Made by a program: the position numbers and the translations under genes. From NCBI GenBank assembly GCA_950022295.1, contig OX465596.1, positions 130,180,501 through 130,244,500 on the forward strand: a stretch of DNA of 64,000 nt. The letters are read 5' to 3'. Shown here piece by piece: positions 43,229-55,539 of the stretch. This DNA is from Bromus sterilis. Lineage: Eukaryota > Streptophyta > Magnoliopsida > Poales > Poaceae. The notes beneath the pieces are model-generated. The model was not told the DNA's origin, searched no databases, and worked only from the letters and a program-made list of their open reading frames with translations. Positions within the stretch are counted from its first letter, which is position 1; the number at the start of each line of letters is the position of its first letter.

Positions 43229-46200
43229 TGTCGGGACCCGGGGTTAGCGTATGCAAGTACAGTTAAGACATAGTCATATGGAGAGCCGAGAACCGCACCC
43301 ACTTATCTAAGCAGACAAGGCCAAGCACTGAACATTCTCGGAAAGCATCGTACGTGAGGGGCATCCCATCCAGGCCGGATGATCAACCGAGATGGGTCCT
43401 CATCGTCCGCACACAAGTCAAATGATATGGGTGGTGAACTCCCATATTCAAAGACAAGTCGCCTCAACCATACAACCGACTATCTCAAAACTCTTACATA
43501 GACTTACTCCAGCCCGATCACTTAGTCGGGGTCTAGGGCGGGCTCGATCATACCACAAAGTGTGCATGAGACGGAGTCTCGAGCAATCGCATCGCGATGC
43601 CCCAAGCTGCGCACATCTAAGGGCCACTTGGTGTATAAAAGACCGCCAGCCAGAACACAACTAAGGTCTCGAAAACCCATACAAAGACATGCATGTTATA
43701 AACATACACGCAGCACACATGCCTTGTATGAACAGTAGGTACCATTGCAATTCTCTACAAAGTGTACATTTTATTTATAACTCTTATAGAGTACACACAG
43801 AGATCACATACATGTGATCCAACATTACAACACAGGCGGAAGCAAATTATGTTTGAGTACAGACAAGTTTAACAAATGGCTTAAGAAGCCTTATTTAAAC
43901 ACAAAGCCCTCCACGAGGGAACCAGTCTGCTGACTGGGACTAGACTAGCTTAACTTCAGTCGTCCAGCTCGATGAAGAAGCCACCTTCGGGGTCAGTGGC
44001 GTCATCTAAAACATAGATTAAGCAAACGTGAGTACAAAGGCGTACTCGGCAAGACTTACATCGGAGCTATACTACTCATGCACATGTATCAAGGTAAAGG
44101 GAGGTGGGGTTTCACTTGCAGAAGTGCCAGCTTTGACTTGGCTAATCCTGAACTACGAGTACCAGACTTTGAGGTAAGAAACGTGCACGAGTCCACTACT
44201 TCCTCCAACCAATACACCACTATGGTGCCTTCCTCGACTTCCCCACGAGGAAGCATGCCATAGCACTCACACTTATCTTGGTGTGTTTTGGAAGTATCCG
44301 GTTCAAGTTGTCTAATAATCAAGCTAAGCTTTCCAAGCAGTCCATAACCGCGGACGCGCCTATTCGAATAGTTTTGTTAACCTTGCAAGGGTGTACCGCT
44401 ACACACACATGACCATCATTTACCGCCTTTGATCTCGACACCATTCAAGGGGTGCCAGCGAGGATGCTCACCAGACCTGTTACCTCATAGCCGATCTAGT
44501 CCGAGAAAGCCGCCTACTTGGGTTGGTTACCACTATCGTGAACCCGGCCGGTTTACCAAAGTGGACCCAAGCGATGTGTGCGTGGTGCATAAGCCGGTCT
44601 CGGTTGAGTCGTTCTCTCACTTAGCATCCAGGCCACAAACCTACCAGAACTCCGAACTACTGCGACATCTGGACATCGAAAGGGATAAGTTAGTAAGTTG
44701 AGAGGGGTCAGTGAGCCCAATGTGTGGTTGTACTCTTCATCTTGGATCACCACACAAGAACTCGTACTAGGGCGGTGTTCAACGAGACAACCCACTGTTT
44801 ACTCCTACACAGCCTCTCATCGTTCACCTTGTATTAGGGTCGATTCACCAACACTTTTCTACCATCACCAACATGATCATTCCCATCCCGACTCACATCA
44901 CAGTAACAACATGGTATCATACTAAGCATGCAATAAGCAGTAACATTGCAGGGGCCACATGATATCAAACAACTCCTACATTTGCTAGGATTGTGGTTTG
45001 CTTACTACTGTGACAAAAGATAGGTCATGCAAAGGAATGGGTTCATCTATGCGGTAGAAACGAAGCATGGTGATCATCCTAAACAATGCATAAGCGAGAC
45101 ATGAGAGGGAAGTGGGATTTTATCAACATGATCAATGGGGGTTTGCTTGCCTTGATGACGAGGTTCGGGTTCTGGATCTTCAGCGAAGGGGGTAGCCTCC
45201 TGCTCCGGTTCCCCCTCTACTCGACAAACAAAGCACGAAGTAGCAATCAATATGAATATAATTCTCAAGCACATGAATGAATGTTGAAACTTGAAGTATA
45301 AGTTTTGATGTGTGTGAGACAATTCCATTTAAGTGGAATATATTGCATTTAAAATGCAAATTCAAATTCCACATTTGAATTCAAATTAACCAAGTTGTAT
45401 GTGACATAGTTTGATCATTTTGAATTATCTTCAAATGTATAAGATATGCCTCTGATGTGTGATTGAATTGTAACATGTTGCCATGGTTCAAGTTGCAAAA
45501 TTATTTGATTTGAATTTGATTTAATTCCATTTAAATCAAATAGCAAATGCTACTTATCACATTTTAAATTCAACTCAAACAGAGTTGAAAGTTGCATATT
45601 TGGAAAGATAATTTTCTCCTGATCATTTTTCATATATTATTTGTCCAATTTGGAGTTAATATGAAATTTCTATGAATTTCCAAAGTTTGGGGTATTTTCT
45701 GGAATTTCTGGAATTATTTTAATTCAAATAATCTCTGGAAATCCATTTAAATGATTTACTGCGTCAGGCTGACGTCAAGCTGGCGTCAGGGGGGGGGGCT
45801 GACATGTGGGGCCACCCTGTCAGTGGCTGGTTAACTTAACCCGTGGGTTAACTTAATCCAGTGGCTTAATTAAGCCACTGGGCCCACTGGTCAGTGACCC
45901 AGGGGTCACTAATTAGGTGATTAACTGGGGGGGGGGGGGGGGTTAGCACTGACACGCCGGCGGCTTGACGCCGGCGACTGGACCACGGTGGCGCTGCACG
46001 GGGAGGACGATTCCGGCCACGGGAGGGGAAACGGAGGGCACCAACTTGCTCCTGGAGGTCTCCCGCGTCTTCTGGAGGCATCGGGGGTTCACGGGGAGGT
46101 CGGAAGCGACGACGGCGACGACTCCGGCGGCAACAGAACGGCGGCGAGGTCGTAGTCGACGTTACCGTGCACGGTTTGGGCTGATCTCGCTCGCGTTCGA

Positions 46201-47331
46201 AAGCTAGCATGACCAGGAGCTAAACGCGCGCGCTGGCTGAGTCGAAGGGGCACAGGGGCGACCTCCAGCTCATCCATGGCGGCGACGTGCTTCGGCATCC
46301 ATGGAGGATCCGGATAGAGAACGAGAGGGAGGGTGCTAGGTTAGGGAAAACGGTGAGAAGATCACCACGAACGCGACGGGATGGCTAGTGGGCTCGGGGA
46401 AGCTCGGAGCTGGCCGGAATTCGAAGCCGATCCGCGGCGGCCGGCGATGAAGACGATGATGCTAGCGAGCTCGTGGAGGCATTCGGCTTCGATTCCTTTC
46501 GCAGGTCGATGAAGACGACGACGGCGAAGCGCTTGGACACCTTGGTTCGGCTCCTCGACGTCAGTGGCCACGAGTTCTTGCGACGGCGAGCAGCGGCGCT
46601 CTCGGTTGTCGACGGAAACGAGCACGGGAGGAGAAGGAGGAAGTTCTGGAGGGGGTAAATGGATGCGTCGTTCTCCAGGGCGCGTCCAGGTGCGAGAAGG
46701 GCCACGGGGAGGGCTGGAAGCTCCTCGGCGACGACGTGGCGTCACCAGCTAGCTCGATGGCATTCCACCGAGCAGCTTGGAGGCGCGGGGTGGGGAAGAA
46801 GACTCCCCTGCCCCTGTGGGCCGGCTGGGCTGGGTGGGCCTGCTTCGCCTGGGCGCCAGGTAACGTTTTCTAATTTCTTCTGTTTAATCTTTCCTTTCTT
46901 TTTCTGTAATTTTTTTTGGCTCTGATAAAAATACCAAACCATTTTATTAAATGCTGAAAACTTTTATGTGGCCTCATAATAATATAAACTAGCCACTCAT
47001 AAACTTTCAACATTTTTAAAATTCGAATGATTTGAATTTTAAATCAAAAAGGGGTATTTCTTTAATTCCGAGGTACTGTTTGAATATTTGAAAAATCTAT
47101 GAGCATGGGGTGGGTCCCACATCACTTGATATGTGATCACACTCATTTATAATACTTTTCAAAACTCTAACATGAATTTTTGGAAAAGATTTTTATCTGG
47201 CCTTTTGAATTAATTCATCTGGGGGGTGTTCCTTCTCCCATTTGGATTTTGAATTTGATTTCCTTTGAAATTTTGACATGATGCAAAGGCACTAGCTAAC
47301 CCTAGCACATACCTAACAGAGGGTTCTGACA
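43229..47331 (-). repeat. E5 5' LTR
   Basis: 4103 bases, nearly identical to 33137-37229, with small length changes in G runs (for example 45926-45941). TGACGTCA occurs at 45770-45777. The promoter should lie here, but no start site can be placed by eye. Confidence 0.95.
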
Positions 47332-47336
47332 ACTAC

Positions 47337-48065
47337 GCCAGCCCCTAGGCCGCTCTTCATCTTGGATCCGTCAAAATGCATTCGGCAGAAATCCGATCCT
47401 GGGAGCTGCGGCATATATTGGGTTTCAGCCCAGTCCACCAGGAAATCGTCCAATGCTTGCGACTTGATTGCTGTTCTCGGATCATACTGGATGACATGTT
47501 TGGCGATCTCGATTGCCCACTTCACCACTCGTCCGGTTGCATCTCGGCTTCCTATGATGTCAGCCAATGGAGCCGAGCTGACGACCGTGATCAAGTGGGC
47601 TTGAAAATATGGCTTCAATCTCTTGGCCGCCATGTACACTCCATAGCACATCTTCTGGTAGTGAGGGTAGTTTTGCTTGGACGCCGAGAGCACTTCACTG
47701 ATATAATACACAGGTCGCTGAATCTGCTGTGCCTTGTCCTTCTCGAGCCGTTCCACCACCATAACTGCACTGATCACCCGATTGGTTGCCGCAATGTATA
47801 ACATCATTGGCTCCTTCTCAATCGGGGCAGCTAGAATCGGCGCGGTGGAAAGCATGTGCTTGAGCTCTCGGAATGCTTCGCTTGCTTGAGGTGTCCAAGT
47901 GAACTTCTCCGTCTTCTTCATCAGTTGATACAATGGGATTGCTTTTTCACCCAGCCGACTGAGAAATCGGCTGAGTGATGCAAGGCAACCAGTGTACTTC
48001 TGTACTTGCTTCAGGTTCTTGGGTTGCTCCATGCGCTCGATTGCGGCTATCTTCTCGGTATTTCA
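47337..48065 (-). pseudogene. E2 RT thumb/connection, degenerate RNase H and start of second RNase H
   Basis: Minus-strand frame from MEQPKNLKQVQKYTGCLASL (RT connection) through EKFTWTPQASEAF to a first RNase H-like domain. There the usual catalytic YCDAS is MLYIAATNRV, so its first Asp is missing. The frame then enters a second RNase H at FCRMHFDGSKMKSGLG, which has the Asp. E5 is inserted right after GAGVV. An in-frame TGA near 48066 separates this from the RT frame. A dead first RNase H plus an active archaeal-type one is the known Tat/Ogre arrangement. Confidence 0.87.
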
Positions 48066-48821
48066 TTCGATTCCTCTCTCAGAAACGAGAAAACCCAAGA
48101 GCTTGCCGACTTGGACTCCAAAAACACATTTTTCCGGATTGAGCTTGATCTGATAAGTTCTCAAATTTGCGAATGTCTCTCAGAGGTCGTCTAGGAGTGT
48201 GATTCCCTTGGCCGACTTCACTACCAGATCGTCCACATAGACGTGGAGATTTCTGCCGAGTTGGGAGTGTGTACACCTCTGAATTGTGCGCTGATAGGTG
48301 GCACCTCCATTTTTCAAACCAAAAGGCATGGTGATATAACAATAAGCCCCGAAAGGGGTTTTAAATGAAGTTTTTATTTGATCTTCCACAGCAAGTTTGA
48401 TCTGGTGATAGCCAGCTGTGGCATCCAGAAAAGACAAAAGCTCACAGCCGGCCGTAGAATCAATCACTTGATCGATACGGGGCAAAGCAAACGGATCCTT
48501 CGGGCACGCCTTGTTCAAGCAAGTGTAATCGATACACATGCGCCAAGTCTTGTTCTTATTCATGACAAGGACTGGATTCGCCAGCCACTCGGGGTAAAAC
48601 ACTTTCATGATGAAACCTGCCGCTTGCAGCTTCGCAATCTCTTCGCCGATTTCCCTTCTCTTATCTTCAGAAAAACGTCTCAGGGGTTGCTTGACCGGCT
48701 TCGAGCCTGGCCGAATGTGCAGCTTGTGCTCGGCGAGTTCTCTCGGCACACCCGGCATGTCTTGTGGAGACCATGCGAAGATGTCCCGATTCTCACGGAG
48801 AAACTCGACGAGCTCGCTTTC
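48066..48821 (-). pseudogene. E2 reverse transcriptase core
   Basis: RT residues include PGVPRELAEHKLHIRPGSKP, MCIDYTCLNKACPKD, SFLDATAGYHQIKL, ITMPFGLKNGGATYQR and the catalytic VYVDDLVVKS (YVDD near 48240). TGA at 48180-48182 follows LLDDL, where ETFANLR continues in frame, consistent with CGA to TGA. A TAG at 48822-48824 separates RT from the protease frame. The order and sequence style match Tat-lineage elements. Confidence 0.9.
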
Positions 48822-49886
48822 CTATTTGTCGCTAAGTCCAGCTCCGACTATAACAAACTTCGTTGAGTCGGAGGGATCTAGAGCGATCTTCTTGCTGTCC
48901 TTGGCCGACTGAAAAGCCGATTCTTCATCAGCTCTCTTGGCTGGGCCGAATGGGAGTGGATTCTTGTTCTGCGCTTGCGCCATTGCAATCACCTTGCCGA
49001 GCTGACGCTTCTCCGTTTCGACCACCTGAGAATCAGCCAAACTGCTGCCAGCTGACGTGCACTCGAGGGAATTCCTGAAGTCCCCGGTGACGGTGATGAC
49101 GCCGTTTGGCCCTGGGATCTTCATCTTGAGGTAAGTCTGCTGCGCGTTGAACATGAACTTGGCAAATGCGGGCAATCCCAACAAAGCATGATAAGGACTG
49201 CTCAGGTCGGCGACCTCAAACCAAATCGGCTCCCTCCTGAAGTTCTCCTCTTTTCCAAATATGACGTCCAGCCGAATGCGACACATGGGGGTGCAAGATA
49301 ATCCAGGGACGATCCCATGGAAAGTCGTCCGACTGCGCTCCAGATCCTTCTCGGTGAGCCCTAGCTTGATCAAGGTGTCTCTGTACAGAATGTTGATTGT
49401 GCTTCCTCCATCGACAAGAACTCGGGAGAACTTGCATGAAAATCTTGGTCCTGCGAACAGAGCATCAACCACCAGCGGATAATTGTGTGGATTCGGAAAA
49501 ATGGTGGGGTGATCTGCTCTGTCCCAGGATATAGGACACTCGGACCAATGTATAAACTGAGGAACCGGCGGCATAGTGGCATTGACCTCCTGAGCTCGGG
49601 CTCTCCGACTGCCCTTGTCGGTGGATTCACTGGTGAAAATCATGTAGGCAGCGTCTTGCCGCGGGAACTGGTTCTGCTGCTGAGGTGGTCCTCTGTTCTG
49701 GGGTGGTGGTGGGGGTGGAGGTGGTAAAGCTTCTCCCTTCGCAATTCTTCTCACAAAATCACACTGCCGAGTTGTATGCGCAGACGGCCTGCCGGGAGTG
49801 CTGTGCAATTTGCACGGTGCATCCAGCATATCGTCAAATATGTATTTGGGCTTCATCTGCCCCGGGGGCCTCACATTGGGTCTCAT
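48822..49886 (-). pseudogene. E2 gag C-terminus and protease
   Basis: A 354-codon frame. The first part (DDMLDAPCKLHS, HTTRQCDFVRR) resembles the C-terminal zinc-binding part of Tat gag. A proline run and Q-rich stretch follow, then the aspartic protease motif VLVDGGSTINILY near 49415-49375 and the flap-side segment HALLGLPAFAKFM. The Tat-type DGGS active site replaces DSGA. It overlaps the preceding gag frame by four bases (ATGA at 49883-49886) and stops at TAG 48822. Confidence 0.85.
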
Positions 49887-51818
49887 CTTTCGACTGCCCG
49901 CCGCAGCCCTGGATCTTCTTCATTTTGAACAGTGGCCATCTGCCGACTGCCGTACTGTGTGTCTGGCTGCTCATCCTTGCGCTTGCCATTGTTCTGCTGG
50001 TTGTTGTTGTTATTGTTGCGGTTGTTCTCTCTTCTTTCCTTCCGACTAAGGCCTTGGTTCCCTGTGTCCGATTGCGGAGCCCCTGGTGACTGAATTACAC
50101 CTCCAACTCCGAGCTGGATAGGGCGCATCGCAGAATCGGATACAGCAAAGGAGTTGGCCACCTTCATGAGTTCGGCGAGCGATTTGAAATCCTTGCGGAG
50201 CAACTTGTGTTTCAGCATTGAATCAGCCAGGCATCCATCCGTGAAGTACTGAATGGCCTGGATCTCATGGACTCCTTCACATGAGTTCTTCAACTTGATC
50301 CACCGAGATAGGTAATCTCGGAGGGGTTCGTCCTTGCCCTGCACACAAAGAGCCAACTGCCGCGGGAGGTTGGGCCGCTCATATGTGCTCGTGAAGTTGT
50401 GAATGAAAGCACTTGTAAAATCTTCCCAGCAATTTACGCTGTCCTTGGGCAAACTGTTCAACCAAGTCCCAGCTAAACCCTGCAGCATCAGGGGTGCATA
50501 GCGGACTACCACGCGTCGACTGCCCCCCCGCAATGCGAACTGCTGTCAGGTAATCGGACAGCCAATCTTGTGGCTTCACAGAACTATTGTATTTGGGAGT
50601 CTCTCTCGGCAGCGTGAAACCTTTGGGAAACTTCTCGGCCCGGATGCGATGACCGAAACACGACGGGCCAGCCTCTCCTTCTTCATCCTCTTGAGCCTCC
50701 TTCTCCAGGAGCTCAATGCGGTGCCTGGCATCATTCTGACCGATTTGGCGAGGGCCAAGTCGGGCACTGATTGCTGGTCTTGGTGCCGACTGCTGAGGCA
50801 TGTCATTGCGCCTACTGTTAACAGCTGGCTCTTCAATTCTTCTGCTTGCCGCTGGGGGTGGCCGATTGCTTCTGACCCTGCTTTCATGCCGAGATGGGGC
50901 CGGTTGATACCTGTTCTGGCGCGATGCATTCGGTCGTTGGCTAGCTTCCGGAATCGGCCTCACAGTTCCCCTTGACGCCCCAGGTCCTGCATTCTGATTC
51001 TCCATTGCCACGAGCCTCTGCTCCTTTGCGGCTGCCAGCACCTAACGCATTCGGCGCGACTGCTCTCGCCGTTCATCTCCCTCCAGGTCTTCTAGCTCAA
51101 TTGCTATCTTCTCGGCTGCCCTCAGGTTTTTGTTCGGAGTGCTGTATGTCGGCCTCTGGATGAACGCCGATTGCGCCGGTTGCTCAGCTCCCGACATCTG
51201 CTGGTTGACTACTCTACCACGGCTTCTCAAATCTTCCAAGACCGCGGGCTCGATCGGCCGACACGGTCCTGCATGCGCTGCTTTGTACTCCCTTGTGATG
51301 GCTCCCAACCTGCGCTCCTCTGCCAGCACCTGCTCGGCTCTGCGAGCAAGAGCAAGCCGTGCCGTCTCCAGCTCGGTGTGCACCTGATCGGGATCACCAT
51401 TCCTGTTCACGGGTGTGTATAACACATCCCGCAACGCACTGCTGCCGACTCTCTCTGCAGCCTCCGCTGCCTCCTTGGATCTCCTAGCCGCACTCGCTGC
51501 ACCGCGATTGCTCAACAAAGACGCCCCCGCCATCATGACAGCTGCGTGCACTCGGCCACCCTCTCCGCCGGGTGTTGCATTGCAGCCCTTGGTCGAGAGC
51601 GGATCCGTGACGCACGAGAAGACGCGAATCTCCCTGGGATATGCCTCAGGGAAGCTGCTGATGAAGAGGCGATGACTGCCGACCTGCAGCGACACACCGG
51701 GCGGTAGGGGCGCCCCGGCCCCGTACCGCGCCGAGTAGTCCACCACGTAATCGATTGCCCCACGCCTAAGAATCAGGCCAGAGGCGTGGCTACCGCATGA
51801 TGCAGAGGAAAATCCCAT
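49883..51818 (-). pseudogene. E2 gag, N-terminal and capsid parts (broken)
   Basis: The frame opens at about 51869; the first ATG is 51818-51816 (MGFSSASCG). An Ala/Arg/Glu-rich N-terminal region runs to a TAG at 51042-51044. After a short Q/P-rich stretch comes the capsid: SSVKPQDWLSDYLTAVRIAG, then in another frame WEDFTSAFIHNF, LSRWIKLKNSCEGV and HKLLRKDFKSLAELM. The frame change falls at a run of seven G (minus strand, near 50522-50529), so a homopolymer slip is likely. TGA at 49883 ends it, four bases into the protease frame. Confidence 0.85.
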
Positions 51819-51852
51819 CCGGATCTTTACTCCAGTCGACGCCTCGGTCTGC

Positions 51853-51870
51853 CCCACGGTGGGCGCCAAC
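51853..51870 (-). promoter_or_regulatory. E2 primer binding site
   Basis: The minus strand directly after the 5' LTR reads GTTGGCGCCCACCGTGGG. The TGGCGCC start is usual in Tat-type elements. I could not assign the tRNA from memory with confidence. Confidence 0.7.
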
Positions 51871-52885
51871 TGTCATCGATATGTGACGGCAGATGCCATG
51901 GGGATGGCTAAGGTGAGGGAAAGGCGCGAGGACGAAAATGTCGATGGTGCCGGAATCGGGTTGGGCACAAACACGGTGACGGACACCACGATGTACCCAG
52001 GTTCAGGGCTCTCCGGAGAGATAACACCCCTACTCCTGCTTCTCTCTTATATATGAATGGAACCGAGATACAATAACTGCTTCTCTATCTACTCAGGGGA
52101 AGGTGAGCGCCGCCATGGGCAAGGCTCTCTTCTGCTTCCCTGAGGAGTAACTACAAGAAGTGAATGATCTGAGTGACTTATGAGTAATGGGGCGAATGAG
52201 CGGATCGTCCCCCACGCAGGAGGGGTACCCCGGGCTCTTATAGCATGAGCCCGGGGTAAATCGGTAACTTCACTGCCGATTGGGCCCAGCTGTCATCCTC
52301 TAATCGGCTGGGGCCCACCGACTGCTCCTCTCCGGGTGATCCGGACCCGACGAGCGGCGGCCCATGCTGTAGACTCGTAGGGCATGATGGTGAACAGTGG
52401 AGCTAGGAGGTGCGGTCTTGTCGTCCTGTCCGCGGAATCGGCGGAGAGGTCGACACCGCATCTCTGCCAGATCTTCGATGTGACTTGGCTTCTCTGCCAC
52501 CCCGATCAATCGGGATTACGCATTTATGACCTCGTACTTGTACCCGCGACCGATCTCGGGGTCAACTTCCCCAGTGGTAGTAGGTCGTACGATTTCTCCT
52601 GGGCGAACTGGTGGTTCCAGGCAAGGTCGATTGCTCTGGGAAATCGGTTGTGCTGATACCCACCTCGGCCCAGCTATGGGCCAATCGCATAATTGTCTTG
52701 ATGATGAAAAGGGTGGACCGGTTGCGCCTGGGCTGATTGCTGGCATTCGGTATGGCTGATTGCCTCGGATAAATCGGCCGTACGCCTGCCCAACTCGGCC
52801 CAGCTGTAGCCCAATCGGTCCATCCTTGTGTCTTGAAAGGTTGCTTTCGCTTGGGTGAGCCTACCCGGGTGCCAATCCCCCGACA
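51871..52885 (-). repeat. E2 5' LTR
   Basis: 1015 bases from TGTCATCGATATG to CCCCCGACA, the partner of 22593-23608. The TATA-like hairpin is kept perfectly at 52226-52258. Confidence 0.94.
52226..52258 (-). promoter_or_regulatory. TATA-like motif in a perfect hairpin, E2 5' LTR
   Basis: The 12-base arms TACCCCGGGCTC and GAGCCCGGGGTA and the loop with CTATAA are identical to the copy in the other LTR, although flanking sequence has diverged. Confidence 0.6.
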
Positions 52886-55539
52886 TAGTCCATAATCGCG
52901 GACACGGCTATTTGAATAGTTCATTAACTCTGCAGGGGTGTACATCTTCACACGCGTGTCATCACTTATCGCCTCGTTCTTGTCACCCTTCAAGTGAGTG
53001 CCGGACGTGGATGAAACCAAGGCACTACCCTCACATCACCTTATCTAATCCAGGAGTCGACTACCTGAGTTTGTCACCGCTCGAGAGTCCGGCCGTTTCC
53101 ACGAAACGGACTCAGATAATGCAAGGGACCGAGACGCCACCTTTCAAAGATGGTTTCACTGTCTCACAGGTCCACCTACATATCTATGCATAAGTCAAAT
53201 GGAAAGCCCGAATCTAGTGTGACTCCTGGACCGGATCGGGTACGTAAAGAGGCCAAACGGGGCTCCCATAAACCCTACATGTGGTCATACTCTTTGTCTT
53301 GGATCACAAAACAGGAACTCGGGGCCTAGGGCAGTGTTCAACGAGACAACCCACTGTGTACTCCTACACAGCCTCTCATCGTTCACCTTTGTTTAGGGTG
53401 GATTCACCAACACGATATCATTTGCATCACTGTGTTCATTCCATCCCGACTCACAATCATAACATCCTCATTGTATCACTAAGCAGCAATAAGAAGTAAC
53501 AGTTGCAGGGGCCACATTCTCATCATTCAACTCCTATATCTGCTAGGATTGTGGTTTGCTTAATACGATGGAAAAATGATAGGTCATGCATCGGAATTGG
53601 TAAACTATGCGAAAGAACGTGTCTCGGTGATCTCCTAAACATGAATAAGCGAGACTAAGAGGGAAGTAGGATTTTATAGACATGATCAATGGGGTTTTCT
53701 TGCCTTGTTGACGATACACGGGTCTTAACGGTGGTCTTCTTCTTCGGGGGTGATCACCATCTCGGAACGTCTGTCATCGGAGGCAATCATCAACAAGGGG
53801 GAACAACTTCGGAAGTAAAAATGCACATACGCATGATAAGGTTGTCCATGATGTGAATGGTACTGGTTTGTAGCATATTCATCTTAATTGAATTATATTG
53901 CATTTGAAATGCAAATTCAAACTCCAAATTCAAATTCAAATTATGCCATATGCATGTTTTCTACTGTTCACCCATTTTAAAATGGTCAAACATAAAAAGA
54001 AATTTCATATTCATAATCCTTGCATTTTTCTGATAAATTTTCATATATTATATGTCTTATTTGGATTTAATATGAATATTCTATGAATTTTCAAAGTTTA
54101 ATTGATTTTCTGGATTTTTCTCTGTTTTCTTTAATTCTTTTATTTTCTGGAAAAATGTTTATTGCATCAGCATGATGCAATGCTGATGTCATAGGGGGGC
54201 TGACATGTGGGGCCCTGCTGTCAGCCTCAGGGGGGTTAATCCCTGTTAGTTTTAAACTAACAGTGATTAGCTAAGGGCCTGGGGCCCACTGTCTGTGACT
54301 AGGGTTAGGATTAGTGGGGGGGGGGGGTTTGGTGCTCTAATGGTGGAGCTCGCCGGGATGTCACCGGAGCATCGCCGGACTTGCGAGTTTGGCTCGGGAG
54401 GGAGAACTGGGGTTGCTAGGGCGTTCCTCGCGGGCTGCCGCATTCGACAGAGCAAGTGGGGGGGGTCAAGGGGGACGCTCAGGCCACGGTTGCGACGAAC
54501 GAAGCGGCGGCCGGAGCTAGGGCTCCCGAGGAACTCGGCTATGGAGGCGCAGGGAGGAGGACGGAGACCTGCGGGAGAGGCGCGCGCTCACCGTGGATCC
54601 GATGGCGAGGTCGAAGGCGCCGGAGGAGCAGCGGTGAGGGCTCAATTGCTCGTCGGAGAGGATTGGCCGTGGCGGAAGAGCTCGGGGTTGGCGTCGTTTC
54701 CGTGGTGCTCCGGCTGGAATTGGAGGCGCAGCTTGATGAAGACGTCGACCACGGAGCGAGTAGACACAACGGTGGGGTTTCTCGTCGTCGTTGGCCGCGA
54801 GTGTGCGTGTGCGGCAGCGACGGAGAGCTACGGGTGGCGGGGAAACGACGAGGGGGAGAGCGGGAGAGAGAGCCAGAGGAGGGGGAAAGGTGCGGGGGCC
54901 TTCCAGGCGTCGTCGTGGCGAGGAGATAGGGACAGGGGAGAGGCGTAGACGGCCTGGCCGTCGCGGTGGCGTCGGCGCTCGCCACCGAGCTGCTTTGGGC
55001 GCCGGGGAGGAAGACGACAGGGGAGTGGGAGTGGGCTTGGGCCGGCTGGGCTGCTGGGGGGCTTAGTTGGGCCAGATGCCAGGGGTTTTCTTTTTCCTTT
55101 TTCTTCTCCTCTTTTCTTTTTCTGCAAGTTGTTTTTCTCTGGATAAAATAGCAAAGCATTTTTTTATAAATCCTCCAAATTTTTATGTGGCATCACAAGG
55201 CATATAGATAGCCACTCACAAAGTTTGGGGATTTTTGAAATTCAAACAATTTGAATTTCAAATCAAATAGGGGTATTATTTAATTTCCAAGCCCTATTTG
55301 GAATATTTGAAAAATCTTGGTGCATGCAGTGGGACCCACTTCACTTTATATGTGATCATGCATATTTATAAGACTTTTCAAAAATACCAGAGGAATTTTT
55401 GGAAGAAATTTTTGTCTGGCCATTTGAATTAATTCTCAGGGCTTTTCTTTTCCCCAATTTTGAATTTCTTTTTTGAAAATTTCACATGATGCAAAGGGGC
55501 AAACTATCCCTAGCACATACCTAAACTTGGGTTGTGACA
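52886..55539 (-). repeat. E3 3' LTR, right segment
   Basis: Resumes after the E2 target duplication (52886-52890) and runs to GGGTTGTGACA. It keeps a GC-rich block (54330-54970) most of which is deleted in the partner LTR. A perfect palindrome TTGCATCA-GCA-TGATGCAA lies at 54162-54180. The polypurine tract TTGAGTGGGGGTGAGT (minus strand) adjoins at 55540-55556. Confidence 0.93.

Larger units (their letters stand above)
33137..47331 (-). mobile_element. E5: young Ty3/gypsy chromodomain-type LTR retrotransposon
   Basis: A 14.2 kb element with target duplication ACTAC (33132-33136 and 47332-47336), inserted in the second RNase H of E2. The LTRs (4093 and 4103 bases) differ at only 4 of the first 280 positions by my count, the lowest divergence in the window. 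It has a long open gag-pol frame with one stop, an extra upstream reading frame and a leader 1 kb longer than in E1 and E3. It is the most recent insertion here. Confidence 0.96.
22593..52885 (-). mobile_element. E2: Tat-lineage Ty3/gypsy element with antisense gene
   Basis: Bounded by target duplication TAGTC (22588-22592 and 52886-52890). LTRs are about 1 kb. Removing nested E5 and T leaves about 14.5 kb. The minus strand encodes gag, protease, RT, a degenerate RNase H, a second RNase H and integrase; the plus strand carries a separate spliced gene between integrase and the 3' LTR. Dual RNase H and an extra antisense gene are known for Tat/Ogre-type elements of plants. All minus-strand genes carry stops or shifts. 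The LTRs differ at about 14 positions in the first 340 bases. Confidence 0.93.

Noticed and set aside
49883..49886. ATGA overlap between E2 gag and protease as a programmed recoding or coupled start
   Set aside because: Sequence typical of the gag C-terminus lies after the overlap, and the element has several other random breaks, so an ordinary frameshift is more likely.
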